A stretch of DNA of 64,000 nucleotides, taken from Poritiphilus flavus (GTDB lineage Bacteria > Bacteroidota > Bacteroidia > Flavobacteriales > Flavobacteriaceae). The notes below the pieces were generated by a model. The model made no database searches, had not been told where the DNA came from, and saw only the letters and a program-made list of their open reading frames with translations. The number at the start of each line of letters is the position of its first letter. The first letter of the stretch is position 1. Both the position numbers and the translations under genes were made by a program. Of the stretch, positions 53,344-62,629 are shown in pieces. The stretch spans positions 248,001-312,000 of the forward strand of contig NZ_WXYO01000008.1 in assembly GCF_009901585.1 (NCBI RefSeq), given 5' to 3'.

Positions 53344-54545
53344 GGATAACAGCCTTTTTAAGAAATATAAAAGGCGACAAAGCCATTTGGGGAGTCGTGG
53401 CGCTTTTAGCGCTATTCTCCTTTTTGCCCGTATACAGCGCCAGCAGCAATCTGGTCTATGTGGTGGGTACAGGGACCACTATGGGGCATCTGGTAAAACA
53501 CGGCTTGTTATTGTTCCTCGGTTTTGGGATCATTTACGGAATTCACCGCATCCCAACTCATTTTTTCAAAGGCCTGTCCATTATCGCTATGCCGGTAGTT
53601 CTGGTTTTGTTGATATATACCCTGGCCCAGGGTACCACGATAGACGGAGCGAATGCCAGTAGATGGATAAGGCTACCCCTGGTTGGATTTACTTTTCAAA
53701 CCTCCAACCTCGCTGCCGTGGTGCTCATGATCTACGTGGCCAGATACCTGACCAAGATCAAGGACCGGCAAATCAGTTTTAAGGAAAGTATATTACCGCT
53801 ATGGGTACCCGTTGCCCTGGTAATCGCGCTTATTCTACCCGCGAATTTCTCTACCGCTGCCATTCTCTTTTTTATGGTATTGGTATTGTGTTTCCTGGGA
53901 GGATATCCCCTTAAATACCTTTTTAGCATGGTGGCTGCAGGTATACTTGCTTTAACGCTTTTTGTGCTTACAGCCAAAGCCGCTCCGGATCTTTTTCCAA
54001 ACCGGGTGGATACCTGGATAAGCAGGGTGGAGAGCTTTTGGGATCCTGCGGATACGGAGGCAGATTATCAGATAGAAAAAGCAAAGATCGCTATAGCAAG
54101 CGGCGGATTGGTGGGTAACGGAGCCGGCAAGAGCGTTATGAAGAATTTCCTGCCGCAGAGTTCGTCGGACTTTATATATGCGATCATTATTGAAGAATAC
54201 GGTCTGATAGGAGGTTTTGCCCTGTTGTTCTTTTATCTGCTACTACTGTTTAGGATAGTGGTAGTGGCGAACAGCAACCAGACCATTTTTGGAAAACTCC
54301 TGGTAGTGGGTGTGGGGCTTCCTATTGTGTTTCAGGCATTGATCAATATGGCAGTGGCCGTAGAGCTCTTCCCAGTAACAGGGCAGACCTTGCCACTGAT
54401 CAGCAGCGGGGGGACTTCGATATGGATGACATGCCTGGCCATAGGAATTGTGTTGAGTGCCAGTAGAAATAACGGACTTCCCGAAAAAGCCAGGGAAGAA
54501 ATGGACGAGTCTAACCCTTTAGAAGTCTTGAGTGGCCAACTATAG
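53340..54545 (+). CDS. ftsW: Division-specific SEDS glycosyltransferase FtsW
   Basis: 401 residues, about ten transmembrane segments. SEDS family signature in [18 protein letters not shown] near 345 and [12 protein letters not shown] near 103. The position between murD and murG, with the cognate PBP in the same cluster, marks it as FtsW rather than RodA. It polymerises lipid II at the septum with the class B PBP. The end overlaps murG by 14 bases. Confidence 0.93.
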   Translation: MRITAFLRNIKGDKAIWGVVALLALFSFLPVYSASSNLVYVVGTGTTMGHLVKHGLLLFLGFGIIYGIHRIPTHFFKGLSIIAMPVVLVLLIYTLAQGTTIDGANASRWIRLPLVGFTFQTSNLAAVVLMIYVARYLTKIKDRQISFKESILPLWVPVALVIALILPANFSTAAILFFMVLVLCFLGGYPLKYLFSMVAAGILALTLFVLTAKAAPDLFPNRVDTWISRVESFWDPADTEADYQIEKAKIAIASGGLVGNGAGKSVMKNFLPQSSSDFIYAIIIEEYGLIGGFALLFFYLLLLFRIVVVANSNQTIFGKLLVVGVGLPIVFQALINMAVAVELFPVTGQTLPLISSGGTSIWMTCLAIGIVLSASRNNGLPEKAREEMDESNPLEVLSGQL

Positions 54546-55626
54546 GTTTATACTGTCCGGAGGAGGAACAGGCGGACATATTTATCCCGCCATCGCTATT
54601 GCCAACGAACTGAAGGCAAGGCATAAGGAAGCGGAATTCCTGTTCGTCGGGGCTAAAGACAGGATGGAAATGGAAAAGGTACCCCAGGCGGGTTACCGTA
54701 TTGAAGGATTATGGATTAGCGGATTGCAGAGGAAACTGACCTTAAAGAACCTGATGTTTCCTTTAAAAGTAATAAGCAGCTTAATGAAAGCGAGAAAAAT
54801 TGTATCGAGGTTTAAACCGGACATCGTCATCGGAACCGGAGGTTATGCAAGTGGCCCGGTTTTGCGGGTTGCCGGTAGCCGAAAGATCCCATATGTGTTG
54901 CAGGAACAGAATTCTTTTGCCGGGATCACCAACAAACTACTCGCTAAAAAGGCCTCTAAGATTTTTGTTGCCTATGACGGGATGGAGCAATTCTTCCCTG
55001 CGGAAAAGATCTCAAAGACCGGGAATCCGGTTCGCGCTAAGTTGGTGAGTTCTGAAAGCGGCAAAGAGACCGCAGCGGACTTTTTTGGACTAGATCCTAA
55101 TAAAACCATTGTGCTGATCATTGGAGGTAGTCTTGGCGCCCGGAAGATCAACATGCTCATAGAAGAAAAGCTGTCCTATTTTGAAAAGGAGGGAGTACAA
55201 CTCATATGGCAATGCGGGAAATTGTATTACGAGGAATACAAAAAATACGACAGCGCTTCGGTAAAGGTGTTTGATTTTCTGAATCGAATGGACCTGACCT
55301 ATGCAGCAGCAGATATAATTATCTCCAGGGCGGGGGCAGGATCCGTATCGGAACTCTGTATTGTGGGCAAACCGGTACTGTTTATTCCTTCTCCCAACGT
55401 GGCTGAAGATCATCAGACCAAAAATGCCCAGGCCTTGGTAGATAAGGATGCAGCTTTAATGATCAGTGAAAAGGAACTTCAGGCCGAATTTGAAGAACGC
55501 TTTTCAGCCTTGCTGGGGTCACCAGAGGAGATGACGAAGTTGAGTGCTAACATCAAACTGTTGGCAAGACCTGAAGCTACCCGCAGGATTGCGGATGAAA
55601 TTGAAAAAATACTAAGCAGCAAGTAA
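54532..55626 (+). CDS. murG: Undecaprenyl-PP-MurNAc-pentapeptide GlcNAc transferase
   Basis: 364 residues. GT-B glycosyltransferase: [16 protein letters not shown] at about 9-24, GTGGYASGP near 101, QEQNSFAG near 125, [12 protein letters not shown] near 190 and [12 protein letters not shown] near 263. Converts lipid I to lipid II on the inner face of the membrane. It overlaps ftsW by 14 bases and murC by one base. Confidence 0.94.
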   Translation: MANYRFILSGGGTGGHIYPAIAIANELKARHKEAEFLFVGAKDRMEMEKVPQAGYRIEGLWISGLQRKLTLKNLMFPLKVISSLMKARKIVSRFKPDIVIGTGGYASGPVLRVAGSRKIPYVLQEQNSFAGITNKLLAKKASKIFVAYDGMEQFFPAEKISKTGNPVRAKLVSSESGKETAADFFGLDPNKTIVLIIGGSLGARKINMLIEEKLSYFEKEGVQLIWQCGKLYYEEYKKYDSASVKVFDFLNRMDLTYAAADIIISRAGAGSVSELCIVGKPVLFIPSPNVAEDHQTKNAQALVDKDAALMISEKELQAEFEERFSALLGSPEEMTKLSANIKLLARPEATRRIADEIEKILSSK

Positions 55627-56978
55627 TGCGTATTGCAGATATACATAGGGTTTATTTCATCGGTATAGGTGGGATAGGTATGTCTGCCCTGGCACGATAC
55701 TTTGTACTGCTGGGGAAAGAGGTATGCGGTTATGACAAAACCGAGACCCCTTTGACCAGGGAACTCTCAGATCTTGGCATGTCCATCCATTACAATGAGG
55801 ATATTGAGGAGATCCCTGTTGAGTTCAGGGATACGGCACATACCCTGGTGGTCTATACCCCTGCGGTACCTGACTCACATTCAGAGTTGGTGTATTTCCG
55901 GGATAAAGGATTTGATATCAAAAAACGTTCGGAAGTACTGGGGATCATTACAAAGGATACCTTTTGTTTTGCTGTTGCCGGAACCCATGGTAAGACTACC
56001 ACTTCCAGTATACTGGCACACCTGCTCAGGGAAACGAATACACCCTTAACGGCCTTTCTGGGGGGTATCTCTGAAGACTTTAACAGCAACTTCCTTTTTG
56101 AAGGTGATCAATACACCGTGGTAGAAGCGGATGAGTTTGATCGCTCTTTTCTGCGTTTGTCACCGGATATAGCCTGTATTACCTCAGTAGATGCTGATCA
56201 TTTGGACATATATGGAGATCACCAAAGCCTGATGCAGTCCTTCAGGGATTTTATTGGGAAATTAAAACCGGAAGGAAAACTTTTTATCCGCAATGGCCTG
56301 CCTTTCAAGGGTATAACCTATGGTATTGAGGATGATTCCGACTACTGCATTCGGAATTTAAGAATAGAACATGGCACCTACATATTCGATCTGGGAACCC
56401 CCGAAACATTGCTTAAAGGGGTGAAATTTAACAAGCCAGGACGGCATAACCTGCTGAATGGCCTTGTGGCTTTTGCAATGGCGGTACAGACCGGTGCCCC
56501 ACCGTACCGCCTTGCTCAGGCCTTAGAAAATTTCAAGGGCGTACAGCGGCGTTTCTCTTACAAGATCAAAGAAGAAGAACTGGTTTTTATTGATGATTAT
56601 GCCCATCACCCCACGGAAATTGATGCGGTTTACGACGCCATTGCGGAAATGCACCCTGGAAAAAAGGTGGTCGCCGTCTTCCAACCTCATCTCTTTTCAC
56701 GCACCAAGGATTTTGCTGATGATTTTGCGAGAAGCCTGCAGCGTTTTGATGTGGTTTTGCTGTTGGATATCTATCCGGCAAGAGAAGAACCCTTGCCAGG
56801 GATAAGTTCGGACTGGTTACTTGAAAAAATACAGAATCCCAGAAAAAAATTGATCAAAAAAACAAATATGATCCAGGAAATAAAGCAGGAAAATCCCGAG
56901 GTATTAGTAACCATGGGAGCAGGCGATATCGGACTGGAAATAACTCGAATACAAAGTGAACTTGAAGATGCGATTTAA
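55626..56978 (+). CDS. murC: UDP-N-acetylmuramate:L-alanine ligase
   Basis: 450 residues. N-terminal IGIGGIGMSALARYF, ATP loop AGTHGKTTTSSIL near 118, ADEFDRSFL near 168, SVDADHLDIYG near 188, DDYAHHPTEI near 320. Adds the first residue (L-Ala) to UDP-MurNAc. No ddl gene follows, unlike in many Proteobacteria; ftsQ comes next and overlaps the end by 11 bases. Confidence 0.94.
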   Translation: MRIADIHRVYFIGIGGIGMSALARYFVLLGKEVCGYDKTETPLTRELSDLGMSIHYNEDIEEIPVEFRDTAHTLVVYTPAVPDSHSELVYFRDKGFDIKKRSEVLGIITKDTFCFAVAGTHGKTTTSSILAHLLRETNTPLTAFLGGISEDFNSNFLFEGDQYTVVEADEFDRSFLRLSPDIACITSVDADHLDIYGDHQSLMQSFRDFIGKLKPEGKLFIRNGLPFKGITYGIEDDSDYCIRNLRIEHGTYIFDLGTPETLLKGVKFNKPGRHNLLNGLVAFAMAVQTGAPPYRLAQALENFKGVQRRFSYKIKEEELVFIDDYAHHPTEIDAVYDAIAEMHPGKKVVAVFQPHLFSRTKDFADDFARSLQRFDVVLLLDIYPAREEPLPGISSDWLLEKIQNPRKKLIKKTNMIQEIKQENPEVLVTMGAGDIGLEITRIQSELEDAI

Positions 56979-57687
56979 TTGGAATATCATAAAACTATTT
57001 GTTTTAATAATCTGTATTACAGGTCTTTATGCTTTTTCTAACAAGCGAAATGCGGAACGAGCCGTACACGGTATCACTGTAAGGTTCGTTGGGGCGGAGA
57101 ACCTTTATCTGACTGAGGTAATGGTTAATAAATTGTTAATACAAAATTACGGAGGCCTCCGAAATGTGCCCAAAGAAAAATTAGTTTTGAATACTATAGA
57201 AAAGGTCATTGAGACCAATGAAATGGTGAAAAGTGCCCAAGTTTATCTTACTATAAATGGAGAACTTACATCTAAAATTGTTCAGCGGCAACCAATCGGA
57301 AGAATAGAGGGGAATTCAAAATTTTACCTTGATGAGGAAGGCAAACGCATGCCTCTATCCGAAAATCATTCCGCCAGGGTCCCAATAATTACCGGAAAAA
57401 TCACCGGAAAAAGCCTTGAGGATGTGTATGTGATTTTAAAGCACATCAATGAGGATGATTTTTTACGGAAAAACGTGATCGGGATCCATATTGAGGACGA
57501 TGAGAAATATCAATTGAAATTCCGATTGGAAAATTTCGTGGTCAACCTGGGAGATGTAGAGGATTTGGACAAGAAGTTCAACAATTTTAAAGCCTTTTAC
57601 GCCAAGGCCACAAAGGACAAAACATTGGAGGATTATCAAATAGTAAGCTTGGAATTTAATAATCAGGTCGTCTGTACCAAAATTTAG
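56968..57687 (+). CDS. ftsQ: Cell division protein FtsQ
   Basis: 239 residues from the ATG at 56968; a GTG at 56956 would only add four residues. One transmembrane segment at about 6-23 (IIKLFVLIICITGLYAF), then a POTRA-like and FtsQ beta domain in the periplasm, with the family-like VNKLLIQNYGG and FYLDEEGKRMPLSENHS near 120. Sequence conservation is low, but position between murC and ftsA is decisive. It recruits FtsL and partners. Confidence 0.88.
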   Translation: MRFNWNIIKLFVLIICITGLYAFSNKRNAERAVHGITVRFVGAENLYLTEVMVNKLLIQNYGGLRNVPKEKLVLNTIEKVIETNEMVKSAQVYLTINGELTSKIVQRQPIGRIEGNSKFYLDEEGKRMPLSENHSARVPIITGKITGKSLEDVYVILKHINEDDFLRKNVIGIHIEDDEKYQLKFRLENFVVNLGDVEDLDKKFNNFKAFYAKATKDKTLEDYQIVSLEFNNQVVCTKI

Positions 57688-57694
57688 ATCGCAT

Positions 57695-59011
57695 ATGGAA
57701 CAAGGCAAATATTCTGTAGGATTAGATATAGGCACAACGAAAATCGTAGCCATAATCGGTAAGGAGAACGAATACGGCAAAATTGAGGTTTTGGGTATTG
57801 GTAGGTCTAAGAGTTTAGGCGTTCACCGGGGTGTGGTCAATAATATCACCCAAACCATAAAATCCATTCAGCAGGCCGTTGAGATGGCCGAAGGGAATTC
57901 CGGTCTAAAAATAAGTTCTGTAGTGGTTGGTATCGCCGGGCAGCATATCCGCAGCCTGCAGCACAGCGACTATATCACCAGGGCCAACTCGGAAGAAGTG
58001 ATCAATGAAGACGACCTGGATAAATTGTGCAACCAGGTGTACAAACTGGTGATGCTTCCGGGAGAGGAGATCATACATGTATTGCCACAGGAATACAAAG
58101 TAGACGGGCAAGCGGAGATCAAACAACCTATAGGGATGTACGGAGGTAGACTTGAAGCCAACTTCCATGTGGTAGTGGGTCAGGTATCCTCTATCAAAAA
58201 TATAGGGCGTTGCATCAAGAGTGCCGGCCTGGATCTGGGCAATATCACCCTGGAACCCCTTGCTTCATCAGATGCGGTGCTCAGCCAGGAAGAAAAGGAA
58301 GCCGGTGTAGCGCTGATAGATATAGGAGGAGGTACCACGGACCTGGCCATTTTTAAGGACGGGATCATCAGGCATACCGCGGTAATCCCTTTCGGGGGAA
58401 ATGTCATCACTGAGGATATCAAGGAAGGCTGTTCCATCATAGAAAAACAGGCTGAACTCCTCAAAATGAAATTCGGATCTGCATGGCCAGGAGAGAACAA
58501 GGATAATGAGATCGTATCTATTCCCGGACTTCGTGGAAGGGAGCCTAAGGAAATCACCCTGAAAAACCTGTCGAAAATTATACACGCCCGGGTTGTGGAG
58601 ATCGTGGAACAAGTATATGTGGAGATCAAGAACTACGGTCATGAAGAACAGAAAAAGAAGCTTATCGCCGGGATCGTACTAACGGGAGGAGGAAGCCAGT
58701 TGAAACACCTGAAACAATTGGTGGAATACATCACCGGAATGGATACCAGGATCGGCTACCCCAACGAGCACCTTGCCGGTGACTCGGATGTAGAGATCGC
58801 AAGCCCTATGTATGCAACGGCCGTTGGGCTGCTGATGAATGCCATAGAAAATAAACACAAACAAAAGCAATTAGAGGAAGAAGAACTGGCGGAGAAGGAG
58901 TTGGTCCTTGAAGGTCCTTTAGAGAACTCCAATCCACAGAAAAAAGAGCGCAAATCTGTCTTTGATAAATGGTCCGAGAAGTTGAAAGACTTTTTAGATA
59001 ACGCAGAATAA
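57695..59011 (+). CDS. ftsA: Cell division protein FtsA
   Basis: 438 residues. Actin-like ATPase: phosphate 1 motif GLDIGTTKIVAIIGK at about 9-23, phosphate 2 IDIGGGTTDLAIFKDG near 207, adenosine motif LTGGGSQLKHL near 329. The C-terminal KWSEKLKDFLDN is the amphipathic membrane helix. It anchors FtsZ filaments to the membrane. It sits seven bases after ftsQ and 45 bases before ftsZ. Confidence 0.94.
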   Translation: MEQGKYSVGLDIGTTKIVAIIGKENEYGKIEVLGIGRSKSLGVHRGVVNNITQTIKSIQQAVEMAEGNSGLKISSVVVGIAGQHIRSLQHSDYITRANSEEVINEDDLDKLCNQVYKLVMLPGEEIIHVLPQEYKVDGQAEIKQPIGMYGGRLEANFHVVVGQVSSIKNIGRCIKSAGLDLGNITLEPLASSDAVLSQEEKEAGVALIDIGGGTTDLAIFKDGIIRHTAVIPFGGNVITEDIKEGCSIIEKQAELLKMKFGSAWPGENKDNEIVSIPGLRGREPKEITLKNLSKIIHARVVEIVEQVYVEIKNYGHEEQKKKLIAGIVLTGGGSQLKHLKQLVEYITGMDTRIGYPNEHLAGDSDVEIASPMYATAVGLLMNAIENKHKQKQLEEEELAEKELVLEGPLENSNPQKKERKSVFDKWSEKLKDFLDNAE

Positions 59012-59056
59012 CCCCATTAACTTATAAGTTCAACAATAATCAGTAACAAAATAGAC

Positions 59057-60985
59057 ATGAGCAAGAACTCCGAATTTGACAGTATAGCCTTTGATTTACC
59101 TAAGAATCAAAGCAATGTAATTAAAGTGATCGGCGTAGGCGGTGGCGGAAGTAATGCCATCAACCACATGTTCCAGGCGGGAATAAACGGAGTGGATTTC
59201 GTGATATGCAATACGGACGCGCAGGCGCTGCAGAACAGTCCGGTCCCTATTAAAATCCAGTTAGGCGTTTCCCTTACCGAAGGTCTTGGAGCAGGGGCCA
59301 ATCCTGAAGTTGGAGAGCAGGCTGCCCTGGAGAGTATGGAAGAGATCAAGCGTATGCTGGACACCTCTACCAAAATGATCTTCATCACCGCCGGAATGGG
59401 AGGCGGAACCGGCACAGGAGCTGCTCCCATAATCGCTAAGCAGGCCAAGGAAATGGACGTGCTTACCGTAGGGATCGTTACCATGCCTTTCCAGTTTGAA
59501 GGTAAGAACCGCTGTAAGCAGGCGCAGATAGGAATAGAAAAATTGAGGGCAAATGTAGACTCCCTTATCGTTATCAACAACAACAAACTGCGGGAGGTGT
59601 ACGGCAACTTAGGTTTCAAAGCCGGTTTCTCCAAAGCGGATGAGGTACTGGCCACGGCAGCCAGGGGAATCGCCGAGGTGATAACCCACCACTATACTCA
59701 GAATATTGACCTTAGGGATGCGAAGACCGTACTGTCCAACAGTGGAACTGCTATTATGGGCTCTTCCATTGCCGCCGGCTCTTCCAGGGCGCAGGAAGCC
59801 ATAATGAAAGCCCTGGATTCTCCCTTGCTGAATGATAATAAGATCACCGGGGCCAAGAACGTATTGTTACTGATCGTTTCAGGATCTCAGGAGATCACCA
59901 TAGATGAGATTGGTGAGATCAATGATCATATCCAGGTAGAAGCCGGACATGGGGCCAATATCATTATGGGAGTAGGAGAAGATGAAAACCTTGGTGAGGC
60001 TATAGCCGTGACAGTTATAGCAACGGGTTTTAATGTGGATCAGCAGGACGATATTGTAAATACGGAGACCAAGAAGATCATCCATACGCTGGAAGACGAG
60101 CAGAAAGCGGTTCAAGACCTTACGGAAAAGCCTATTGTACATCATTTAGTAACTGAAGAAGAGGAAGTTTTTGAGCCGGTTGTTAAGCACGACCTGGAAA
60201 AGGAAGAAGAGGTAGAACTTATCCCGACTACGAATTTCATCCGGAATTTCAATGTGTTTTACGAAGAAGTGGTGGCCGAAGAGGTTGCTGAGGATGAGTT
60301 CATCATCATAGATTCTAAAGACACTCTGAACGATATAGAGGTGGTAGACCCGATCGTGGTCACTTCTATGCAGGAAGAGAAGGATCAGATGGCTTTTAGT
60401 TTTGATATGCCCCTATCATCCAGGGAGCAAGAACTGGAAGAAGAAAAGGAAAATGTGATAACCTTCAATCTTGACGAGGAAGTGATGGACCTGGATGTGA
60501 AAGACCATATTGAGGTAGTACCTGTATTGGAATACAAGAAGGAAGGGGAGACTCGCTACAGTCTGGACGACTATATGGAACTGGAAAGCAAGCTTACCGG
60601 GGCCAAATCCAAGGCAGAAGGCTACGAACCAAAGATCGTGGAAGATGAGTTGGTCTTTGAGAAGAAAACCTTGAGCGAGGAGGGCAATGCAGAACCTAAG
60701 GCTGCAAATGAAGAGGTTGATCCGATGAACAGCTCCATCGAAGAGCTTTTGAAAGAAAGGGCTGATGAAAGAAGGCGAAAACTTAAGGACTTTAATTACA
60801 AATTTCAGAATGGCGTCAGTAATATTGACGAAATAGAAAAGGAGCCTGCGTATAAACGGCAGGGCGTAGATCTCAATGAAAACCCTAACGAAGGAAAGGT
60901 TTCTAAAACCTCACTTGGCGAAGACAGTAACGGGGATATGCAATTGCGTTCCAACAACTCCTTTTTGCACGGAAATGTGGATTAG
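59057..60985 (+). CDS. ftsZ: Cell division GTPase FtsZ with long C-terminal tail
   Basis: 642 residues. The tubulin-like domain covers about 15-335: VGGGGSNAINHM, GMGGGTGTGAAPIIAK (signature loop), NIDLRDAKTVLSNSG. The rest, about 300 residues, is acidic and low in complexity, far longer than the about 50-residue linker of most bacteria. Near the end is EPAYKRQGVDLN, which resembles the conserved FtsZ C-terminal peptide, and the extreme end RSNNSFLHGNVD looks like a second conserved peptide. Forms the Z-ring with FtsA. A terminator follows. Confidence 0.94.
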   Translation: MSKNSEFDSIAFDLPKNQSNVIKVIGVGGGGSNAINHMFQAGINGVDFVICNTDAQALQNSPVPIKIQLGVSLTEGLGAGANPEVGEQAALESMEEIKRMLDTSTKMIFITAGMGGGTGTGAAPIIAKQAKEMDVLTVGIVTMPFQFEGKNRCKQAQIGIEKLRANVDSLIVINNNKLREVYGNLGFKAGFSKADEVLATAARGIAEVITHHYTQNIDLRDAKTVLSNSGTAIMGSSIAAGSSRAQEAIMKALDSPLLNDNKITGAKNVLLLIVSGSQEITIDEIGEINDHIQVEAGHGANIIMGVGEDENLGEAIAVTVIATGFNVDQQDDIVNTETKKIIHTLEDEQKAVQDLTEKPIVHHLVTEEEEVFEPVVKHDLEKEEEVELIPTTNFIRNFNVFYEEVVAEEVAEDEFIIIDSKDTLNDIEVVDPIVVTSMQEEKDQMAFSFDMPLSSREQELEEEKENVITFNLDEEVMDLDVKDHIEVVPVLEYKKEGETRYSLDDYMELESKLTGAKSKAEGYEPKIVEDELVFEKKTLSEEGNAEPKAANEEVDPMNSSIEELLKERADERRRKLKDFNYKFQNGVSNIDEIEKEPAYKRQGVDLNENPNEGKVSKTSLGEDSNGDMQLRSNNSFLHGNVD

Positions 60986-61019
60986 CCAGTTTTTGATATA
61001 GTCCCCCCAAACCGAGTTT

Positions 61020-61059
61020 AAACCTGGAAACCTAACTGAGTTTTCAGGTTTATTTTTTT
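61020..61059 (+). terminator. Terminator of the dcw cluster
   Basis: AAACCTGGAAAC (61020-61031) pairs with GTTTTCAGGTTT (61040-61051) with few mismatches, followed by ATTTTTTT. It ends the transcript after ftsZ. Confidence 0.75.
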
Positions 61060-61080
61060 ATCTTCGCCTCGCTAAAATCA
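61060..61080 (+). promoter_or_regulatory. Possible start region of the yqeY-like gene
   Basis: TATCTTCG followed by CCTCGCTAAAATC. The 12-base word CTCGCTAAAATC recurs at 61618-61629 directly before the tRNA gene, so it is probably a shared promoter/initiator word. A TATCTTCG deviates by one base from TAnnTTTG. Confidence 0.4.
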
Positions 61081-61087
61081 AGGTGTT

Positions 61088-61537
61088 ATGGGTTTACAAC
61101 AACAGGTAATGGAAGAAATGAAAGCGGCGATGAAATCTAAGGATACCGTTGCTTTGGAATCACTCCGGGCTATAAAATCTGCTCTGCTACTTGCACAAAC
61201 CGAAAAGGGTGCCGGTGATGGACTATCTGAAGCGGATGAGGTAAAACTGGTTCAGAAACTGGTGAAGCAACGCAGGGATAGTGCAGCTATTTTCAAAGAG
61301 CAGGGCAGGGAAGACCTCGCGGCCCCGGAACTGGCACAGGCAGAAGTAATTGCTAAATTCTTACCCGAGCAGCTTACCGAAGAGGAAATAGAGAAAGTAG
61401 TTGTCCAGACTATAGATGATATTGGGGCAAGTGGCATGCAGGACATGGGAAAAGTAATGGGGATTGTTACCAAGGAATTGGCCGGACAGGCAGACGGGAA
61501 AACAATCTCAGCCATCGTTCGTAGCAAATTGGCATAG
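61088..61537 (+). CDS. GatB/YqeY domain protein
   Basis: 149 residues: the YqeY-type helical domain (LQQQVMEEMKAAMKSKDTV at the N-terminus, VQKLVKQRRDSAAIFKEQGR near 60, FLPEQLTEEEIE near 98, DMGKVMGIVTKEL near 123). It resembles the C-terminal tRNA-binding part of the amidotransferase subunit GatB, but stands alone. Role is not well established; involvement with tRNA is supposed. It has its own start region after the ftsZ terminator. Confidence 0.9.
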   Translation: MGLQQQVMEEMKAAMKSKDTVALESLRAIKSALLLAQTEKGAGDGLSEADEVKLVQKLVKQRRDSAAIFKEQGREDLAAPELAQAEVIAKFLPEQLTEEEIEKVVVQTIDDIGASGMQDMGKVMGIVTKELAGQADGKTISAIVRSKLA

Positions 61538-61629
61538 ACGCTTAGGATACGGAAAAAAGAAATACGAATTGAGGGCATTTTATTCGCCCTGGAAAGTTCT
61601 TTTTGCGTAAATTGCGCTCGCTAAAATCG

Positions 61630-61703
61630 GGCCGCGTAGTTCAACTGGATAGAATATCAGATTTCGGCTCTGAGGGTTGGGGGTTCGAATCCTCCCGCGG
61701 TCA
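61630..61703 (+). tRNA. tRNA-Arg (anticodon TCG)
   Basis: 74 bases folding as a full cloverleaf: acceptor GGCCGCG with CGCGGTC (one G-U), D stem GTTC/GAAT, anticodon stem TCAGA/TCTGA around loop TTTCGGC with anticodon TCG at 61664-61666, five-base variable loop, T arm GGGGG-TTCGAAT-CCTCC. Discriminator A. CCA is not encoded, as is common in Bacteroidota. A hairpin with T-tract follows at 61724-61755. Confidence 0.92.
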
Positions 61704-61723
61704 CGAATAAATAGATCAATAAG

Positions 61724-61756
61724 AAAAAACGCCAAGCTTGCTTGAGCGTTTTTTTG
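61724..61756 (+). terminator. Terminator after tRNA-Arg
   Basis: AAAAAACGC and GCGTTTTTTT enclose CAAGC/GCTTG, giving a long stem with T-tract 20 bases after the tRNA. Confidence 0.75.
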
Positions 61757-61764
61757 TTTGGTCT

Positions 61765-62276
61765 ATTTTCAAAGCGGAGCTTTGAGGATCACGAGTGAAA
61801 CGAGTAATCCTCACATAAAATGAAATTCTATCAGGGCAGATCAAGGCAACTAAGAGCATGGTGAAGGCATGCGGCTTTGCATTTTCAAAGCGGAGCTTTG
61901 AGGATCACGAGTGAAACGAGTAATCCTCACATAAAATGAAATTCTATCAGGGCAGATCAAGGCAACTAAGAGCATGGTGAAGGCATGCGGCTTTGCATTT
62001 TCAAAGCGGAGCTTTGAGGATCACGAGTGAAACGAGTAATCCTCATGTGAAATGAAATTTTATCAGGACAGATCAAAGCAATAAAACCATGGTGAAGGCA
62101 TGCAGCTTTGCATTTGCGAAGGGGAGTGCAGTGAGGATCACGAGTGAAACGAGTAATCCTTATGTAAAATGGAATTCTATCAGGGCAGATCAAAGCAATT
62201 AAGACCATGGTGAAGGCATGCGGCTTTGCATTTTCAAAGCGGAGCTTTGAGGATCACGAGTGAAACGAGTAATCCT
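61765..62276. repeat. Tandem array of a 116-bp repeat, four copies plus a partial fifth
   Basis: Units start at 61765, 61881, 61997, 62112 and 62230 (periods 116, 116, 115, 118). Units 1 and 2 are identical over 116 bases; unit 3 and unit 4 differ by scattered changes, and unit 4 has a rewritten first 25 bases; unit 5 stops after about 47 bases. Each unit has a hairpin CAAAGC-GGA-GCTTTG (not in unit 4), then the most conserved core GAGGATCACGAGTGAAACG and AGTAATCC, then an AT-rich part and ATGGTGAAGGCATGC. No spacers as in CRISPR. Read on the minus strand the unit gives an open frame, but this simply follows from the repeat length. Confidence 0.9.
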
Positions 62277-62629
62277 GCCTTTGCTAAGCAGGATTTAGCT
62301 ATGCCGGACAAGTCTTTAGAGGTCACCACAAGCAGAAAATCACGCCCGGATTTAATTAGTTTGATGTTGGGGATTGCCATCCCCTCCCCAATTATAATTT
62401 AGTGCTTCTCCCTGTAAAAAGCTTGCAATTCAAACGCTTCCTTATCGATTTGGTAATTGAGCTCATAGGATCAAGAATAATCCTGCCTTCGCTAAGCAGG
62501 GCTTTGCTCTGGAAGCCAAACATGTGAGGGTCACGAGTTGGACAAAATTGTCCATAATGCCAGACAAATTTGTCTGGTTTATTTATTTTCATTTATCTAA
62601 TTCTATTATTAAGAAAGAAACAATTATCT
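62271..62629. repeat. Intergenic stretch of decayed repeats upstream of the nuclease-like gene
   Basis: No gene is supported here. It contains the 22-base word AATCCTGCCTTYGCTAAGCA plus GG twice (62271-62292 and 62479-62500), in the first copy an 8-bp hairpin AATCCTGC/GCAGGATT. A GGGGAT-TGCC-ATCCCC hairpin lies at 62369-62384. GGGTCACGAGT at 62529-62538 belongs to the 116-bp repeat family, and two palindromes follow at 62540-62577. It looks like a mosaic of older repeat copies. Confidence 0.6.
62540..62577. promoter_or_regulatory. Two tandem palindromes with the core GACAAAWTTGTC
   Basis: GGACAAAATTGTCC (62540-62553) and CCAGACAAATTTGTCTGG (62560-62577) are perfect palindromes with the same 12-base core, centres 22 bases apart (about two helical turns). 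They end 52 bases before the ATG at 62630. They could be a paired operator, or a feature of the degenerate repeat copy in which they lie. Confidence 0.5.

Noticed and set aside
61966-62208. 80-codon minus-strand open frame with internal repetition of ICPDKISFHMRITRFTRDP-like text
   Set aside because: It is the translation of two consecutive 116-bp units with no start region or family; the open frame follows from the repeat. Kept only as an observation on the repeat.
61765-62276. CRISPR array
   Set aside because: The units are directly adjacent and 116 bases long with no unique spacers, and no cas genes are present.
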